Assembly (NCBI GenBank): GCA_022453515.1
Contig: JAJNNY010000054.1
Location: 62,001-126,000 of the forward strand
DNA: 64,000 nt
From: Astrocystis sublimbata
Taxonomy: Eukaryota; Ascomycota; Sordariomycetes; Xylariales; Xylariaceae
Direction: 5' to 3'
In this document: piece after piece, positions 33,681-43,958 of the stretch
Layout of the letters: the number at the start of each line of letters is the position of its first letter
Position numbering within the stretch: the first letter of the stretch is position 1
Position numbers and translations under genes: made by a program
Notes under the pieces: model-generated
What the model was told of the DNA's origin: nothing
The model's database searches: none
Seen by the model: the letters and a program-made list of their open reading frames with translations, nothing else

Positions 33681-34395
33681 GATAGTACCTCCCAGCTAAT
33701 CGACGCTCCTCGCCGCATCAAAACCGCACGTGGACGCCTTCAAAGGAGGGGGCTCATCCTCGCATCAAAACTGAACGAGCGTCGCCTTCGAAGGACAGGG
33801 ACAATGTGAGGTAACTACATCTGGAATGCGATCACGATTGGCAACACGCGGATGGAGCCTGCTACGGCTCCTCGCTACTTGCAGGAATATCAACAAGCGC
33901 TGATGGTCATGGGTTGGTTGTGCCTTGGGTCAAAATTCCACTAAAAACAAGGTCATGAGGAAATCACGGCATTTGGCTTTTCGGGAGCAGGACAGATTGA
34001 GATGGCACTTAGTCACCACGCCTCTATCGGGAAATATGAGGCGTTTCGGAGTTAACATCGCCCAGAGCTAGGAACTCGTTGGAGGCTACATAATGCGACA
34101 TGAAATTTACACTACTTACCATTCTCTTTGTTCATTATTTGTGATCGCGACCGTGATGTGGTCTTCTCAGCAGCGGAGCAGTGAAGGCAACATATTGCAC
34201 TCGGTAGGTCGTAGAACTTTGAAAAATTCAAAGGTATGTGTTTGTATGTAGGTATTGGGCGCCACCTTCACAGCCCAGTTAGTGGTTACCAATTAGGTAG
34301 GCCTTGAACAGGTATTCTACAACAGGCTCGACCGGATTTCGGTCTAGAAGCTCTATCCAATACCCCAAGAACCAACGTTCGGGAGGCTGACTGAC
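33681..34395. other. Intergenic, 0.7 kb
   Basis: Here 33720-33810 shows a partial duplication: two segments sharing CGCATCAAAAC and CGCCTTC...AAGGA lie about 55 bp apart. Otherwise nothing is recognised. Confidence 0.4.
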
Positions 34396-35456
34396 TTAGG
34401 GGATTCGAACTCCCACCACGATCCCGAAATGATCACTGACCCAACTCCCCAATACATCTTTGCGACTCTTGGGATAAAATTCCTCTCCTCGTTCCAAATC
34501 TGTGACAACCATCATCGCCTCTTTTCCAGTCTTCACTCCCACACCAAGTCGCCCAAGCCTCCCCGCATGGTCCTGTGCTTCGGGAACCACAAACGTTTCA
34601 ACAGATCCAGTGTAGAAAAACTTGTCGAGCCGTTTCCCGACCCGACGACGTGGGGACTGGTATCCCCACGTATATCCCTTAGCCCGGTCAAAGGTAGTGA
34701 CACTTCTTTCTGGAAAGGTTTCAGAGGAGGCGGCGCGGGCTCGTCCTCCCAGACATCATGCAGATCTACCTCTGGTACTCATGGTCTGATTTCTCGAACG
34801 CATTCATGTCGCCGCCGACCATGCCTCCGATGAGTTTGCCCTTGGGAACATATGCCCCCTTCAGGAGCGCCGATATCGAGGTTAATTGATCAAGGGCCTT
34901 CCGCCGCGAACGACTCGAGATGTGTCGTGCACAGGCGGAAAGACTCTGTGAGATCCGAGATTCTAACGTCGACCACTAGGGCATCTCGCCACATCTTGGT
35001 CGGGAATGGAAAGCGGAAGCACTTGGATATCGGCAGCGTCTTCGGGACCATCATGAGGGTGAAGTAGGGGTTGGGCTTCCGAACAACAAAATCTGTAGAA
35101 GTGGAAGAAGGTGTGACCGGCATATCCTTGATGACTTGTGTTGGGGGGTCGATCTCGGAGAGAATGAAGTTTCGCTGTACCCAAGAATTGTCGACAATGG
35201 CCTGAAGGGACTGGGGGCAGACTTCTTGCAGCATGACAACGAGATCTTCTGGAGCTTCCCCGAAGGTATCTCCGAGATGTGCCAAGGCGGCGCAAGCCCG
35301 CGCTTCAGATTCGGGGCCAAAGGCCTCCAGGTTCCACGATACAACCTTCAGGGCGCAGCCTCGCCCTGGTGCCTGCGACTCATGGCCGGCAGTCACCCAG
35401 GTGGAAGAACCTTGGTTGTAGATGCGGGGTTGGAGGACTTGAGGCTTAACCGAACT
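34396..35456 (-). pseudogene. Frameshifted endonuclease/exonuclease/phosphatase (TDP2-like) pseudogene
   Basis: The conserved parts of a TDP2-like phosphodiesterase are all present but in different frames. From the 5' side: QPRIYNQGSSTWV, then LKVVSWNLEAFGPES, VVMLQEVCPQSLQAI and LCTTHLESFAAEGP in one frame, ending at a TGA (34890-34892). One base over, the frame continues with ALDQLTSISALLKGAYVP and GGDMNAFEKSDHEYQR, ending at TAG (34766-34768). Then DLHDVWEDEPAP returns to the first frame. KGYTWGYQSP through the catalytic end VSDHFGIVVGVRI is in a third. Catalytic motifs (Asn in SWNLE, Glu in LQEV, GDMNA, SDH) survive. No canonical intron explains the shifts, so the gene is probably dead, unless the assembly has errors here. 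The 5' end is unknown; an in-frame TAG lies at 35457-35459. Confidence 0.7.
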
Positions 35457-36098
35457 CTACTGCTGGACTAGGTCGCCTGGTATTTGCGGCTTTCGCTCTA
35501 CGTGTTCATGACATAGCTGTCGTTTGGAGGGAACGAGGTGATTTCGCCTGAAGAAGTCGCGATGGATACGTGGGAGATAGGTAGTGTATCGGGGAGATCT
35601 GCGGAACTGGCCCAGTAGAAAGGGGCGCCAACGTGATGTTGTTGTTGTTGCTTGCAGCCTGACGACAGAAGACATGACTTCATTGAGAAATGGGAGACTG
35701 GTGATGTACCGCGATAAATATGTGTGATAGTATTGCGGAGAGATGGCGGGCTCGATGGGTTGTTGACTGTTTGTGAGAATCCGTCTGCACGATGGGGTAG
35801 TTTTCCAGCGGATCCAACTGCTTCTGAACTTCGCAAGGAAAAAGATTCTGTGATGCGTGCAGGATTTAATCTGACTTCCAATATGTGACTAATCTGCCCT
35901 TTAAATGGTCGCAGCCCATCCAACCAGCTGATTCTAAACACAACTACCGGTACCTGCATTCAATAGCTCCTTCAATGACCGACGCACAGCCGCACTAGCT
36001 CAAGGTCAACATGTTGTAATCACTTCAGGGGGGAGTTTTGAGGAGCGATAGGGATAGTCTCTATAATGTATCAGAAGTCCATATTACATAGGAACTCA
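35457..36098. other. Intergenic or possible 5' exon of the pseudogene
   Basis: A 47-bp GTAGAG...AGTAG stretch upstream could be an intron joining an N-terminal arginine-rich exon in 35504-35675 to the phosphodiesterase frame. Other frames here are not recognisable. Confidence 0.3.
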
Positions 36099-37324
36099 TC
36101 ATCTACCACGCCGCGGTTCGTCAAAGTCACCAAGCAGCGGGACATCTTCGTCCACATCATCATCGTCCTTCAACTCGGGGACCAAGACACCCACGCGTCC
36201 GCTCTCAGCCACATCAGCATCCTCGCCTCCACCATCCCCATCTCCATCCCCGCCGACATGCTCAGCACTCTTCTCGTCCTTGCGGCCGATAATGACATTC
36301 CCAGCCACGAGAAGCGTGGCGCCGACCCACCACAAAGGAGGCAGGGCTTCGGAGAAGATGGCGAAGCCGAGCAGCGCCGTGATCATGAAGTTGGTCGAGG
36401 TGTTCATGATGGAGACCTGTGTTGTCGAGTGCCCTTTTGAGAGGGCTTGGGTGAAGAGGGTCCACATCTGGAGTTTGGAAGTTTAGTTTCTAATTCTGGT
36501 CTTCTCTCTCTCTCGTTTCGGGATCGAAAACAGAATGGAATTGGGTGAGGGCGGACTTACCACGCCGTTAAAGATGAGGTTGAGGGCGAAGAAGGTCTGT
36601 GTTTGGGGATGTTAGCGCCGTTCATACTCGGCTAGTGAAAAAAAAGAAAAAAACATCGGATGGAATGAGCGAAGTTGTAGACTTACGCATCGCACGGTGA
36701 GTTCCAAAACCTTGTCGCCGCCATGTATCCCCAAGCCACTGGATATACCACGGGCGATAGTCCCCGTCAGGTCATTTGTTGTCCTAGTTTGATAGTTAGC
36801 ACTAGCTCTTATATAATCCGTATTCATCCCAATCAATACGACCTAACGCCAAGTCTGATCTCATCTCATTCCGTCGCATCTCACCATCTCATCACACCTA
36901 TGAAAACTCATCACCAAACTCACAATTTCGCAAAGACGCCATTGAAAGCCGCGCAAGCACCGCTCGCGACAGCATAGACCATCCACTGATTCCTCTCCGT
37001 CCAGGCCATCTCGGCGACGTCGGCACTCGTTCTCTCTTCTCCTTTTGACCCCTTCTTCACCACCTCTTTATTCTTGCCCGAAGAAGTGGAGTCGGAGCCA
37101 AGAGCCCTCCGTTGTTTCAGACCGCCGGCAGCCGTAGCGGAAGTCGACGACGACGGGTCGGGTCTAGCTGATGTAGTCGCCGCCTTGGTCTCGGTCTCGG
37201 CGTATGCGGGTACGGGTGCAAGGGACAGAGACGGAGACGGAGAAGAATTAGGCTTAGGGGCAGAAGGGAGAGACGAAGATGGGGAGGAGGAAGAGGGAAC
37301 AGGCTTCCGAGTCCGTGGAGCCAT
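36099..37324 (-). CDS. EamA/TMEM42-like transporter-family membrane protein
   Basis: Four exons (37324-36924, 36783-36687, 36596-36561, 36467-36099) give 300 aa; the third exon is only 36 nt. The first 115 residues are disordered, Ser/Pro-rich. Four hydrophobic segments follow: WMVYAVASGACAAFNGVFAKL, TFFALNLIFNGVMWTLFTQAL, VSIMNTSTNFMITALLGFAIF, and LWWVGATLLVAGNVIIG. This is the half-length drug/metabolite transporter unit of the TMEM42 family. The tail is acidic and Gly-rich. Two 5-TM repeats are absent, so it may act as a dimer; the substrate is unknown. Family relatives are placed in endomembranes, so that location is an inference. Confidence 0.8.
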
Positions 37325-38597
37325 TGTGGGAGATATGTGACTATGTATGTGTCTTAGTAAGTAACTATGTAAGGATGGTACGTATGTATAAACGGGACGG
37401 GATGGGATGGGATGTACAAGTCTCAGGTAAACTGCTAAATAAAGAAGGACAGCGGGCCGAGAAGACTGAGATTCAGCTAGATGCCACGCGATTCAGGGAT
37501 GCGAGATGCGGGCCCAGGTGTGAGTGGGCTGGCTTTTACAGGCTTGATTGGCACAGCCGGAGCCTGATCCGTTTCAAGACCCCCTTTTCGGCCCCCCTTG
37601 GTTCCTGACTTAGGGGGTCAGACGGGAGTCAGGGACGCAGGTACCACTGACTCAAGAGACTTTGACTTGGGGGGTTTGATTGAAGAAGCTGCCCGTTTTC
37701 TTTGTTGAGGGACGAGACGTACGTGTAAGTATCTTTTCTTTGATGCCAGATGTGTCTTTTCTTGGGGTAACAGCAAAGCGCCAAGGCCCTGTGGGGCCTG
37801 GGCTTGGGAACGCGCGTTAGATTGCTTGGCGGTCGATCTTGGTGTAAGTAGGTACCTAGGTAGCTTGATTACATAAGACGATATTGGTATCTGTTAAAGG
37901 TATTGTATCTTCTAACCTACAAACTAATTCTCAAAACACAGCTCAATAAGTATCTATATAGCGTGCATAACCGATTATTATTTACGAATAACTAGGTGTA
38001 AGGAAAGGGCAAGCGTCTCGCGCAAGACGTCTTGATAAGGATTAAAACGTTATAAACATTATATGTATCTAGGTATACAACGTGCCTGGTAAAATCCAAT
38101 GCCTCTTTTGACTGAATAGCAACTGGGAAGCTGAGGTTCATAAAGTCAAGGTTACGAAAAGTCGTGGGTAACAAGCCACCGTCAATAAGCACTGTTCCCT
38201 GCTCGAAATTATGGGAGAAAAGACCCCTAATGCAGCGAGCCTACCCTTAGGGAACATAACACTACGATGCTTCCCCTCCATTGTCTACCCCGCATGTGAT
38301 GGAGTTGGGGTATTGGCTTGCACCCATCTCAAACATTCATTATAAGAGTTCATCACAACATTTCCCTTCGAACTGTGAGAATAGCACCCGAACGGTTGAG
38401 GCGGGATAGGCTGCAATTCTTGCGAATAGATCGTTCATCGCAATCTATGCTGTGGCTTCGGTCTCGCATCTCTACCAGATTAGCTTCTCATCCTCCGCTC
38501 GCATTACTCTCATATTCTCACTATCTCTTTGCTTTTCACCGCATCAATATCATATAGATCTCAACGCACGCACTCACAGTTAAATCATAACGCCAAG
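37325..38597. other. Intergenic, 1.3 kb, with a dispersed repeat
   Basis: The region contains one copy of the 47-bp dispersed repeat (38000-38046, listed separately) in AT-rich surroundings (37880-38110). The remainder should include the promoters of the two flanking divergent genes. No gene is recognised. Confidence 0.5.
38000..38046 (+). repeat. Dispersed 47-bp repeat, copy 1
   Basis: The core AAGGAAAGGGCAAGCGTCTC continues to GACGTCTTGATAAGGATTAAA. It is shared, with a few changes, with 46196-46242 (reverse) and 57331-57378 (same strand). All three sit in AT-rich DNA, as if they were ends of a decayed element. Confidence 0.8.
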
Positions 38598-39536
38598 ATG
38601 TTGCAAGGATGTACATTCAAGAGCGCGCTCGAGAAGGGTGAGCGGGCTAGCATGGGAGTTTGGCAGACGCTACCAGGCGCGAATGTGTCGCGGGTCTTGG
38701 CTCGCACACCGGGTGTGGACTGGGTTCTCGTTGACTGCGAGCATGGTAACATCGACGATGCCGCGATGCACGAGGCAGTTCCAGCTATCGCAAGCTGTGG
38801 TGTCAGTCCAATTGTCCGACTGCCAGATATGCAAGGTTGGATGATTAAAAGTAAGCATTAGCATCTGCTGGCCGTTCCTGAGTGTGAAAGAGCAGTGGGT
38901 TGACATGTTCACAGGAGCATTAGACTCAGGGGCACACGGTGTAAGTGCAATGTGTAAGGTCTAGATGTATACGGGAATAGCATGTTGATTACGAGGTTTT
39001 AGGTCTTGATACCCTTACTTCGCTCCGCCGAAGAGGCCAAAAAGATCGTTGCGGCAGCCAAATTCCCACCCCAAGGACAACGCGGCCTCGGGTCCCCGTT
39101 CGCCATGGAGCGCTTCAATCCGATTCCCACAATGACGGAATACCTACAGCACGCGAACGATTCGCTGCTGACCATAGTGCAGATCGAAACGCAGGAGGCG
39201 CTTGATTCGGTGGAGGAGATTGCAGCCGTGCCTGGCATCGATGTCCTTTTCATCGGTCCCTTCGACCTAGGCAACAACATCGGACACCCGATCCTCGACG
39301 GGGTCATCAAGCCTGAGCTCGAACGAGCCATTGACCGAATCCTGGCGGCCACGAAGAAGGCTAACAAAAAGGCGGGTTTCTTCGCGAGCAGTGGGGAGCA
39401 GGCCAGGAAATATGCAGACAAAGGGTTCCATATGGTCAATGCTGCACTCGACACTACGTTGCTGCAGGCTAGCTTGGAGAGCTCTCTCAGCGCAGCTCAC
39501 GGACAGGCGGCACCGAAGGCGGTGGGAAGGTATTGA
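38598..39536 (+). CDS. HpcH/HpaI-family aldolase (2-oxo acid aldolase)
   Basis: Three exons (38598-38850, 38915-38940, 39003-39536) give 270 aa; the middle exon is just 26 nt. Family motifs are WVLVDCEHGNIDD, the RLPD segment, HGVLIPLLRSAEEAKKIVAAAKFPPQG with G-P-F after it, IVQIETQEALDSVEEIAAVPGIDVLFIGPFDL, and the C-terminal FFASSGEQARKYADKGF. The Glu of IQIE(T) and the Asp of GPFDL match metal-binding or nearby positions of the TIM barrel. Relatives cleave 4-hydroxy-2-oxo acids to pyruvate and an aldehyde with a divalent metal. It sits next to, and converges on, the glutaredoxin-like gene, only 77 bp between stop codons. The substrate is unknown. Confidence 0.9.
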
Positions 39537-39613
39537 GATTCTAAGTTATTGCGCGAGGTGGTTACGATCATGGTATGCTTTACCGATGCGTGGCTTGAGA
39601 CGCCGAATCCTGC

Positions 39614-40064
39614 TCATGTTTTTTCGACCTCGTCCATCTTCGCCTTGACCTGTTCGGTGGTGAAGCGGTGCATGATTCTTACGGCCTGCGAGACCGATTG
39701 CGGCTGCTCCTCAGGGGCAGACACCTTGTTTATATGGATCTAGTAATAAATCGTCAGCAACACAATGGGCAGAAACTTATGTAATGACATTGTAGAGACG
39801 AGGTGTCAAAATGTCTTCTTTACTGGTCTTCCGCTCATTGCAATTGATCATTTGGACTTCACCTACCATGGGCACATCAAAGTCGTACAGATCACGCCAT
39901 TGAGAGCCTCCTTCGGACTTGACGATGTCGACTTCTTTGAATTCAAAGGGCCGGACGTCCCAGACATCAGATAGTACTGATCTTGCGTTGGTACACAGGC
40001 CGCAGTTCTCGCGCGCAAATAGCGTGATGCGGCAGGCTTGAAAAAGCCGGAGGGTAGATCTCAT
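39614..40064 (-). CDS. Glutaredoxin-like protein (DUF836/Glrx-like family)
   Basis: Two exons (40064-39867, 39739-39614) give 107 aa. The start MRSTLRLFQACRITLFARENCGLCTNA has a CxxC redox pair (CGLC) at the usual place after the first strand. It is followed by FEFKEVDIVKSEG and DFDVPMIHIN, where VPMIHI is the cis-Pro segment of the thioredoxin fold. The tail is a charged helix (RFTTEQVKAKMDEVEK). Fungal members of this family (yeast YDR286C type) are small and poorly studied; some are mitochondrial, and the basic amphipathic N-terminus would suit that. The splice choice ATG|GTAGGT keeps VPMIHI in frame. Confidence 0.88.
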
Positions 40065-40746
40065 GTTTGCGCGTTGTTGGATTGATGTGACCTAGAACGA
40101 CACCATAAAATGAGGGATTGATTATTTCAGCTGCTTGTGCTGTTCTAGCAGACCCCAGTGGTCTCCTTGGAACTACAGTGTATTACCCAATCGGTGATAG
40201 CGGTGAGCATCTAACCAGGACTGGCCTAGCTCACCTCGAGCTACAATACTTTCCTCAATCGTGCAGGTGGGGTGTACAGGAGGGGTGACCATGCTGGGAT
40301 CTTCAATAGCTGCCACCTGTGCGTCATACAGCCGACCGACATAAGTACACTACATATCATGGATCTCAATGAGGAGAGACCTATGACAGCCCGACAAATG
40401 CACCAAAAGCGGTAAGCGGTGGAAATGTTTTGTATCTGACGGTCCCTATTTGGCCCTCTTTAGGCCCTACTTAGATTCTATGCTATTCCCCAGACTACCT
40501 TGCCTAAAAGCTACGATCAGTCCATATTTGTTCCTTCAAACATTGTAGTCCCTTCTTGTTTGTGTATTTGATGCTTCTCGCTGCGAACGAGAGCATATAC
40601 TGATATACCTAGGTGCTGGCCTGTGGCTGCTCTGGCTTTGTTCATCACAGCTTTAATCACAAGCTAAGACCTCCACCAAACCCCTCCCCCACGTGCTCGG
40701 CTTACCCCGTCCTCCGTTTTCCGGCGCCCGTCACCCCGGCACCACC
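40065..40746. promoter_or_regulatory. Shared upstream region of the glutaredoxin-like and CHORD genes
   Basis: About 0.7 kb between divergent genes. No gene is seen. Confidence 0.4.
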
Positions 40747-41823
40747 ATGGCCCAGAAGTGTGTTCATCAAGGTTGCGGGAAGGAGTATACCGACGCCGAT
40801 GCCGTCTGCAAGTACCATCCGGGTCCTCCCGTCTTCCACGAGGGGCAGAAAGGTCCGACCCACCCGCTCCTAAACTCTACTTGACTTTCTACATGCAAAT
40901 AATCACATTCAAGATGATCCCCGTTGCTAACCGCCAGTTCAGGCTGGAAATGCTGCAAACCCCGCGTCCTCACATTCGACGAGTTCCTCGAGATAGAGCC
41001 CTGCACCGAGGGAAAGCACAGCACCACAGACCACCCACCCAAGATCGAGAAGAAGGAGCTCGCTGCCGATGTAGCCCCGACCACACAATCTCTCGCCGAC
41101 AAGTTAGCCGAGGCCGCATCGGCGCCCAGCCGCGCACCCCAAGCGACACCTTCAGCGCCTGCGCCCGCGCCGCCGCCGCCCGAGTCTGAAGACGACGAGC
41201 CCGCCCTCGAGATCCCCGACGGCAAAGCCTGCCGGAGGAAAACATGCAACGCGACGTACAAGAAGGGACAAGCAAGGTCCGACGACGAGAAATGCGTCCA
41301 CCACCCGGGGGCCCCCATCTTCCACGAAGGCAGCAAGGGCTACACCTGCTGCAAGCGGCGCGTGCTTGAATTCGACCAGTTCATGAAGATCGAGGGCTGC
41401 AAGACGTCGCCGCGCCACCTGTTCATCGGGTCGGGGCAGGACAAGAGCAAGAAAGCAGGCGCGAGCACCGGGAAGGACGGCGAGGAGCTGCTCGAGACGG
41501 TGCGCCACGACTTCTACCAGACCCCCACGACCGTCATCGCCTCGTTCTTCCTGAAGAAGATCGACAGCGCGAAGGCGACGGTCAAGTTCAATGCGAACAC
41601 GCTGGACCTCGACCTGCCGACGAGCGACGCGCCGCCCAAGCGCTATAAGACGGCCGTGCCGCTGTTTGGGAAGATCGATACGGAGAAGTCGACTTTTAAG
41701 ATTCTGGGCACGAAGCTCGAGGTCAACCTCTACAAGGCGGATGGTGCGAGCTGGCCGGTCTTGCGGAGCGATGAGCAGAGGAATGGGTCGATTCTGCAGG
41801 TTGGAAAACCTGGACGTGTATAG
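40747..41823 (+). CDS. CHORD and CS domain protein (CHORDC1/RAR1-like HSP90 co-chaperone)
   Basis: Two exons (40747-40852, 40943-41823) give 328 aa. CHORD1 fills the N-terminus: KCVHQGCGKEYT, CKYHPGPPVFHEGQKGWKCCKPRVLTFDEFLEIEPC. After a Pro/Ala-rich linker, CHORD2 follows at about 128-190: CRRKTCNATYKKGQ, CVHHPGAPIFHEGSKGYTCCKRRVLEFDQFMKIEGC. A CS (p23-like) domain lies at about 210-305 (DFYQTPTTVIASFFLKKID, VKFNANTLDLDLPT, YKTAVPLFGKID, KILGTKLEVNLYKADGASWPVL). Such proteins bind zinc and HSP90 and work with Sgt1; the plant RAR1 stabilises NLR receptors. An NLR is present in this window at the right edge, but I claim no link. The 5' splice site GTCCGA is weak, yet it is needed for the GWKCC motif. 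Confidence 0.95.
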
Positions 41824-42381
41824 AAGCTGGTTTGGGGATACATACAAAGTCAAGGAAGAAGACAAAAGACGAATTGCTGCTCATGAGATCTAATTGTCAG
41901 CCATCTCAACGAGTGGTCCGGGCTGTATAGGGAGAAATGCCCCTCTCTACCTCATCTATGGTGAAAAGTACATGACGCGACCAGAAGGGCGATGACTACT
42001 TTACGAAACAATTTAAATCCGTAATTTGAAAACTGTTACTGGATTGGACTCAAAGAAAAAGACTTCTTTTATTGGCAGCAGATAATTACGTGCATCTGAG
42101 TTCATGCCTACCTACATTGGGCTGAAACGATCTACGTAGCCTAGGATGTCCACCGCTTCTACAAAACTCCCACCAGAATCGAAAGTCGTGACAAGGCAAT
42201 CACTCATCGGGGAGCAAAGGAAGTCTTAGAAATAGTAGAGGTAATCTAAAGATAATATGAGTTCAAACTCAACGCTTTCTATCAATATGCAATGCAATCT
42301 AAACACGAAACGCTATCTCAATGCCAGTATCTGCAATCATAACTAGAACTCCAGCAGCACGTCGCTATAACAATCATGCTA
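41824..42381. other. Intergenic between convergent genes
   Basis: About 0.56 kb of AT-leaning 3' sequence. No feature is recognised. Confidence 0.4.
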
Positions 42382-43113
42382 CTACAATTCCTCCTTCACC
42401 GGTACCAACTCCAGATTCTCATCAAACTGATAACCCGACGGCACCATCGGCATCGGCGTCTTCCCATCGCTATTCTGGAACTCATGGACATCATCTAGCA
42501 GCGGCAGCGCCGCCACCTCCTCGGCAGACAACGAGTGCCTATAAATGAACTCGTCGAGAAACTTGTACGACATCCACAGCCCATACGGCACGCCCGCCGG
42601 CTGCTTCGTCAGCCTCTTGCGGTGCTCGAAGTCGGGGATCCACCGCTTTGCCCGCTGCAGCTCGTCGCCGAGACCACAGTCCTCGAGGACGATATCTTCT
42701 ACGTATTTCTTGTTTGCGGCGGCGCCGCGACGGGTCCGGCTTTTCGTCTTCGGGGGTGTTACTTCTGTAGGAGACGGCGCCGTCTCCCTGCCAAAGTGGC
42801 ACGGCTTACTCGTGTTATCAGAATCCGCCCCTAGCAGATCGACCTGCTCAGCCAGGGCCTCCTCGGAGTCTCGCGCGTCGACTTTTTTAAGGAGCGCCGC
42901 TTGCAGCTTCTTGCGGCGCCGCGTGGTGGCGGCGCGCGTGGGCTTGGCGGACTTGCTGATGGCTGACTTTGACGCGCCGCCGCTGAAGGCGTGGACTGGG
43001 CCTTCGGTCTCCATTCCTCGCATGAGCGCGTCGCGTTCGTCGTTGGGGTCTGCGAAGAGGGGGAGCTCGAGTATGTTGACGGTTGAGCTGCGGGTTTTTC
43101 GCTTTGAGTGCAT
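42382..43113 (-). CDS. Basic nuclear-type protein of unknown function
   Basis: Single exon from the ATG at 43113, 243 aa, which begins MHSKRKTRSSTVNILELPLF. The first half is basic with short NLS-like runs (TRRRKK, KTKSRTRRGAAANKK). The second half holds an ordered part, IVLEDCGLGDELQRAKRWIPDFEHRKRLTKQPAGVPYGLWMSYKFLDEFIYRH, then SAEEVAALPLL and an acidic end. Nothing matches a domain I can name. The frame is open for 114 more codons upstream, but that part has an unstable composition, so I chose the internal Met. It converges with the CHORD gene. Confidence 0.6.
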   Translation of the reverse strand: MHSKRKTRSSTVNILELPLFADPNDERDALMRGMETEGPVHAFSGGASKSAISKSAKPTRAATTRRRKKLQAALLKKVDARDSEEALAEQVDLLGADSDNTSKPCHFGRETAPSPTEVTPPKTKSRTRRGAAANKKYVEDIVLEDCGLGDELQRAKRWIPDFEHRKRLTKQPAGVPYGLWMSYKFLDEFIYRHSLSAEEVAALPLLDDVHEFQNSDGKTPMPMVPSGYQFDENLELVPVKEEL

Positions 43114-43958
43114 TGTGGCGGTAGGGGGGTTAGATAAGGGGGGTAGTTGGGGCAGGATTCGAGTGGTGAAGATGTTGGTGTGAATGAGATGCTTGCTTGA
43201 AACCTGAAAACACGGGTAGGTATCAACAGGTGATGCAGACTTACGAGCGAAGGTTCTGTTTATAAAGTTTCCGGGTGGCAGCATGAATGAGACGACAAAG
43301 AATGCAAGGGATGGCCTTTGTCGGTGTATTGGGAACACGTGGTGACGGAAAGGCTTCTCTTCTGTTTGCTTATAGTCTACCAGATCTGTAGCGGCAGCAT
43401 AAGCTGCTATTCTGCTAGGCGACAAAGGCGGTCTGCATATCAACTTTCTCCTCATGCTATTTTATTCTATCTACATGAACAAAGAAGACAACAATGACGT
43501 TGAGAACAATCATGATATTGCGCTTAAGACTCGTCGGTCGTATCCCTCGAACCTACAGCTTCCAGCTCTGTCAGGGGTGCGATTCGCGAACGCCGGCAGC
43601 ACTACAAAGTGTCGTCGCTGTTGTTTTAGTTCAACAAACAGAAGTGTTTATCCCAGGTTTAACAAAAGGATAGTTTTGCTAACAATGACCAGCACGAAAT
43701 GAAATATAGGTTCACTACTTGGTCTCTTTGTTGGTCAAATCATTTTTTTAATTGATGAGTGCCACCACAAACGCTTCAATCAACAAAAGATCACTTGAAT
43801 GGAACCCACTGCTCTATTGTCGCGACGGACAATATAATCGGGGTTCAAGCTCTCTTTGCCACGTCTGGATAGCCCGAATCGCGCAAAATCATCATCACAT
43901 CCATTATCGCATCCATTATCACATCCATCTCTACCTAGTCACTTGAATCAACGGAACA
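43114..43958. other. Intergenic, 0.8 kb
   Basis: The divergent promoters of the basic protein and the kinase lie here. Near 43893-43935 the trinucleotide-rich word CATCCATTATC repeats about three times just before the kinase ATG. No gene is recognised. Confidence 0.45.

Noticed and set aside
34396..34420. T-arm-like sequence GGAGTTCGAATCCCC on the minus strand
   Set aside because: It is the coding end of the phosphodiesterase (VGVRIP and stop); no acceptor or D arm is present.
35498..35959. 153-codon minus-strand frame
   Set aside because: No recognisable family; begins and ends in low-complexity or random-looking sequence. It may at best include a 5' exon of the pseudogene.
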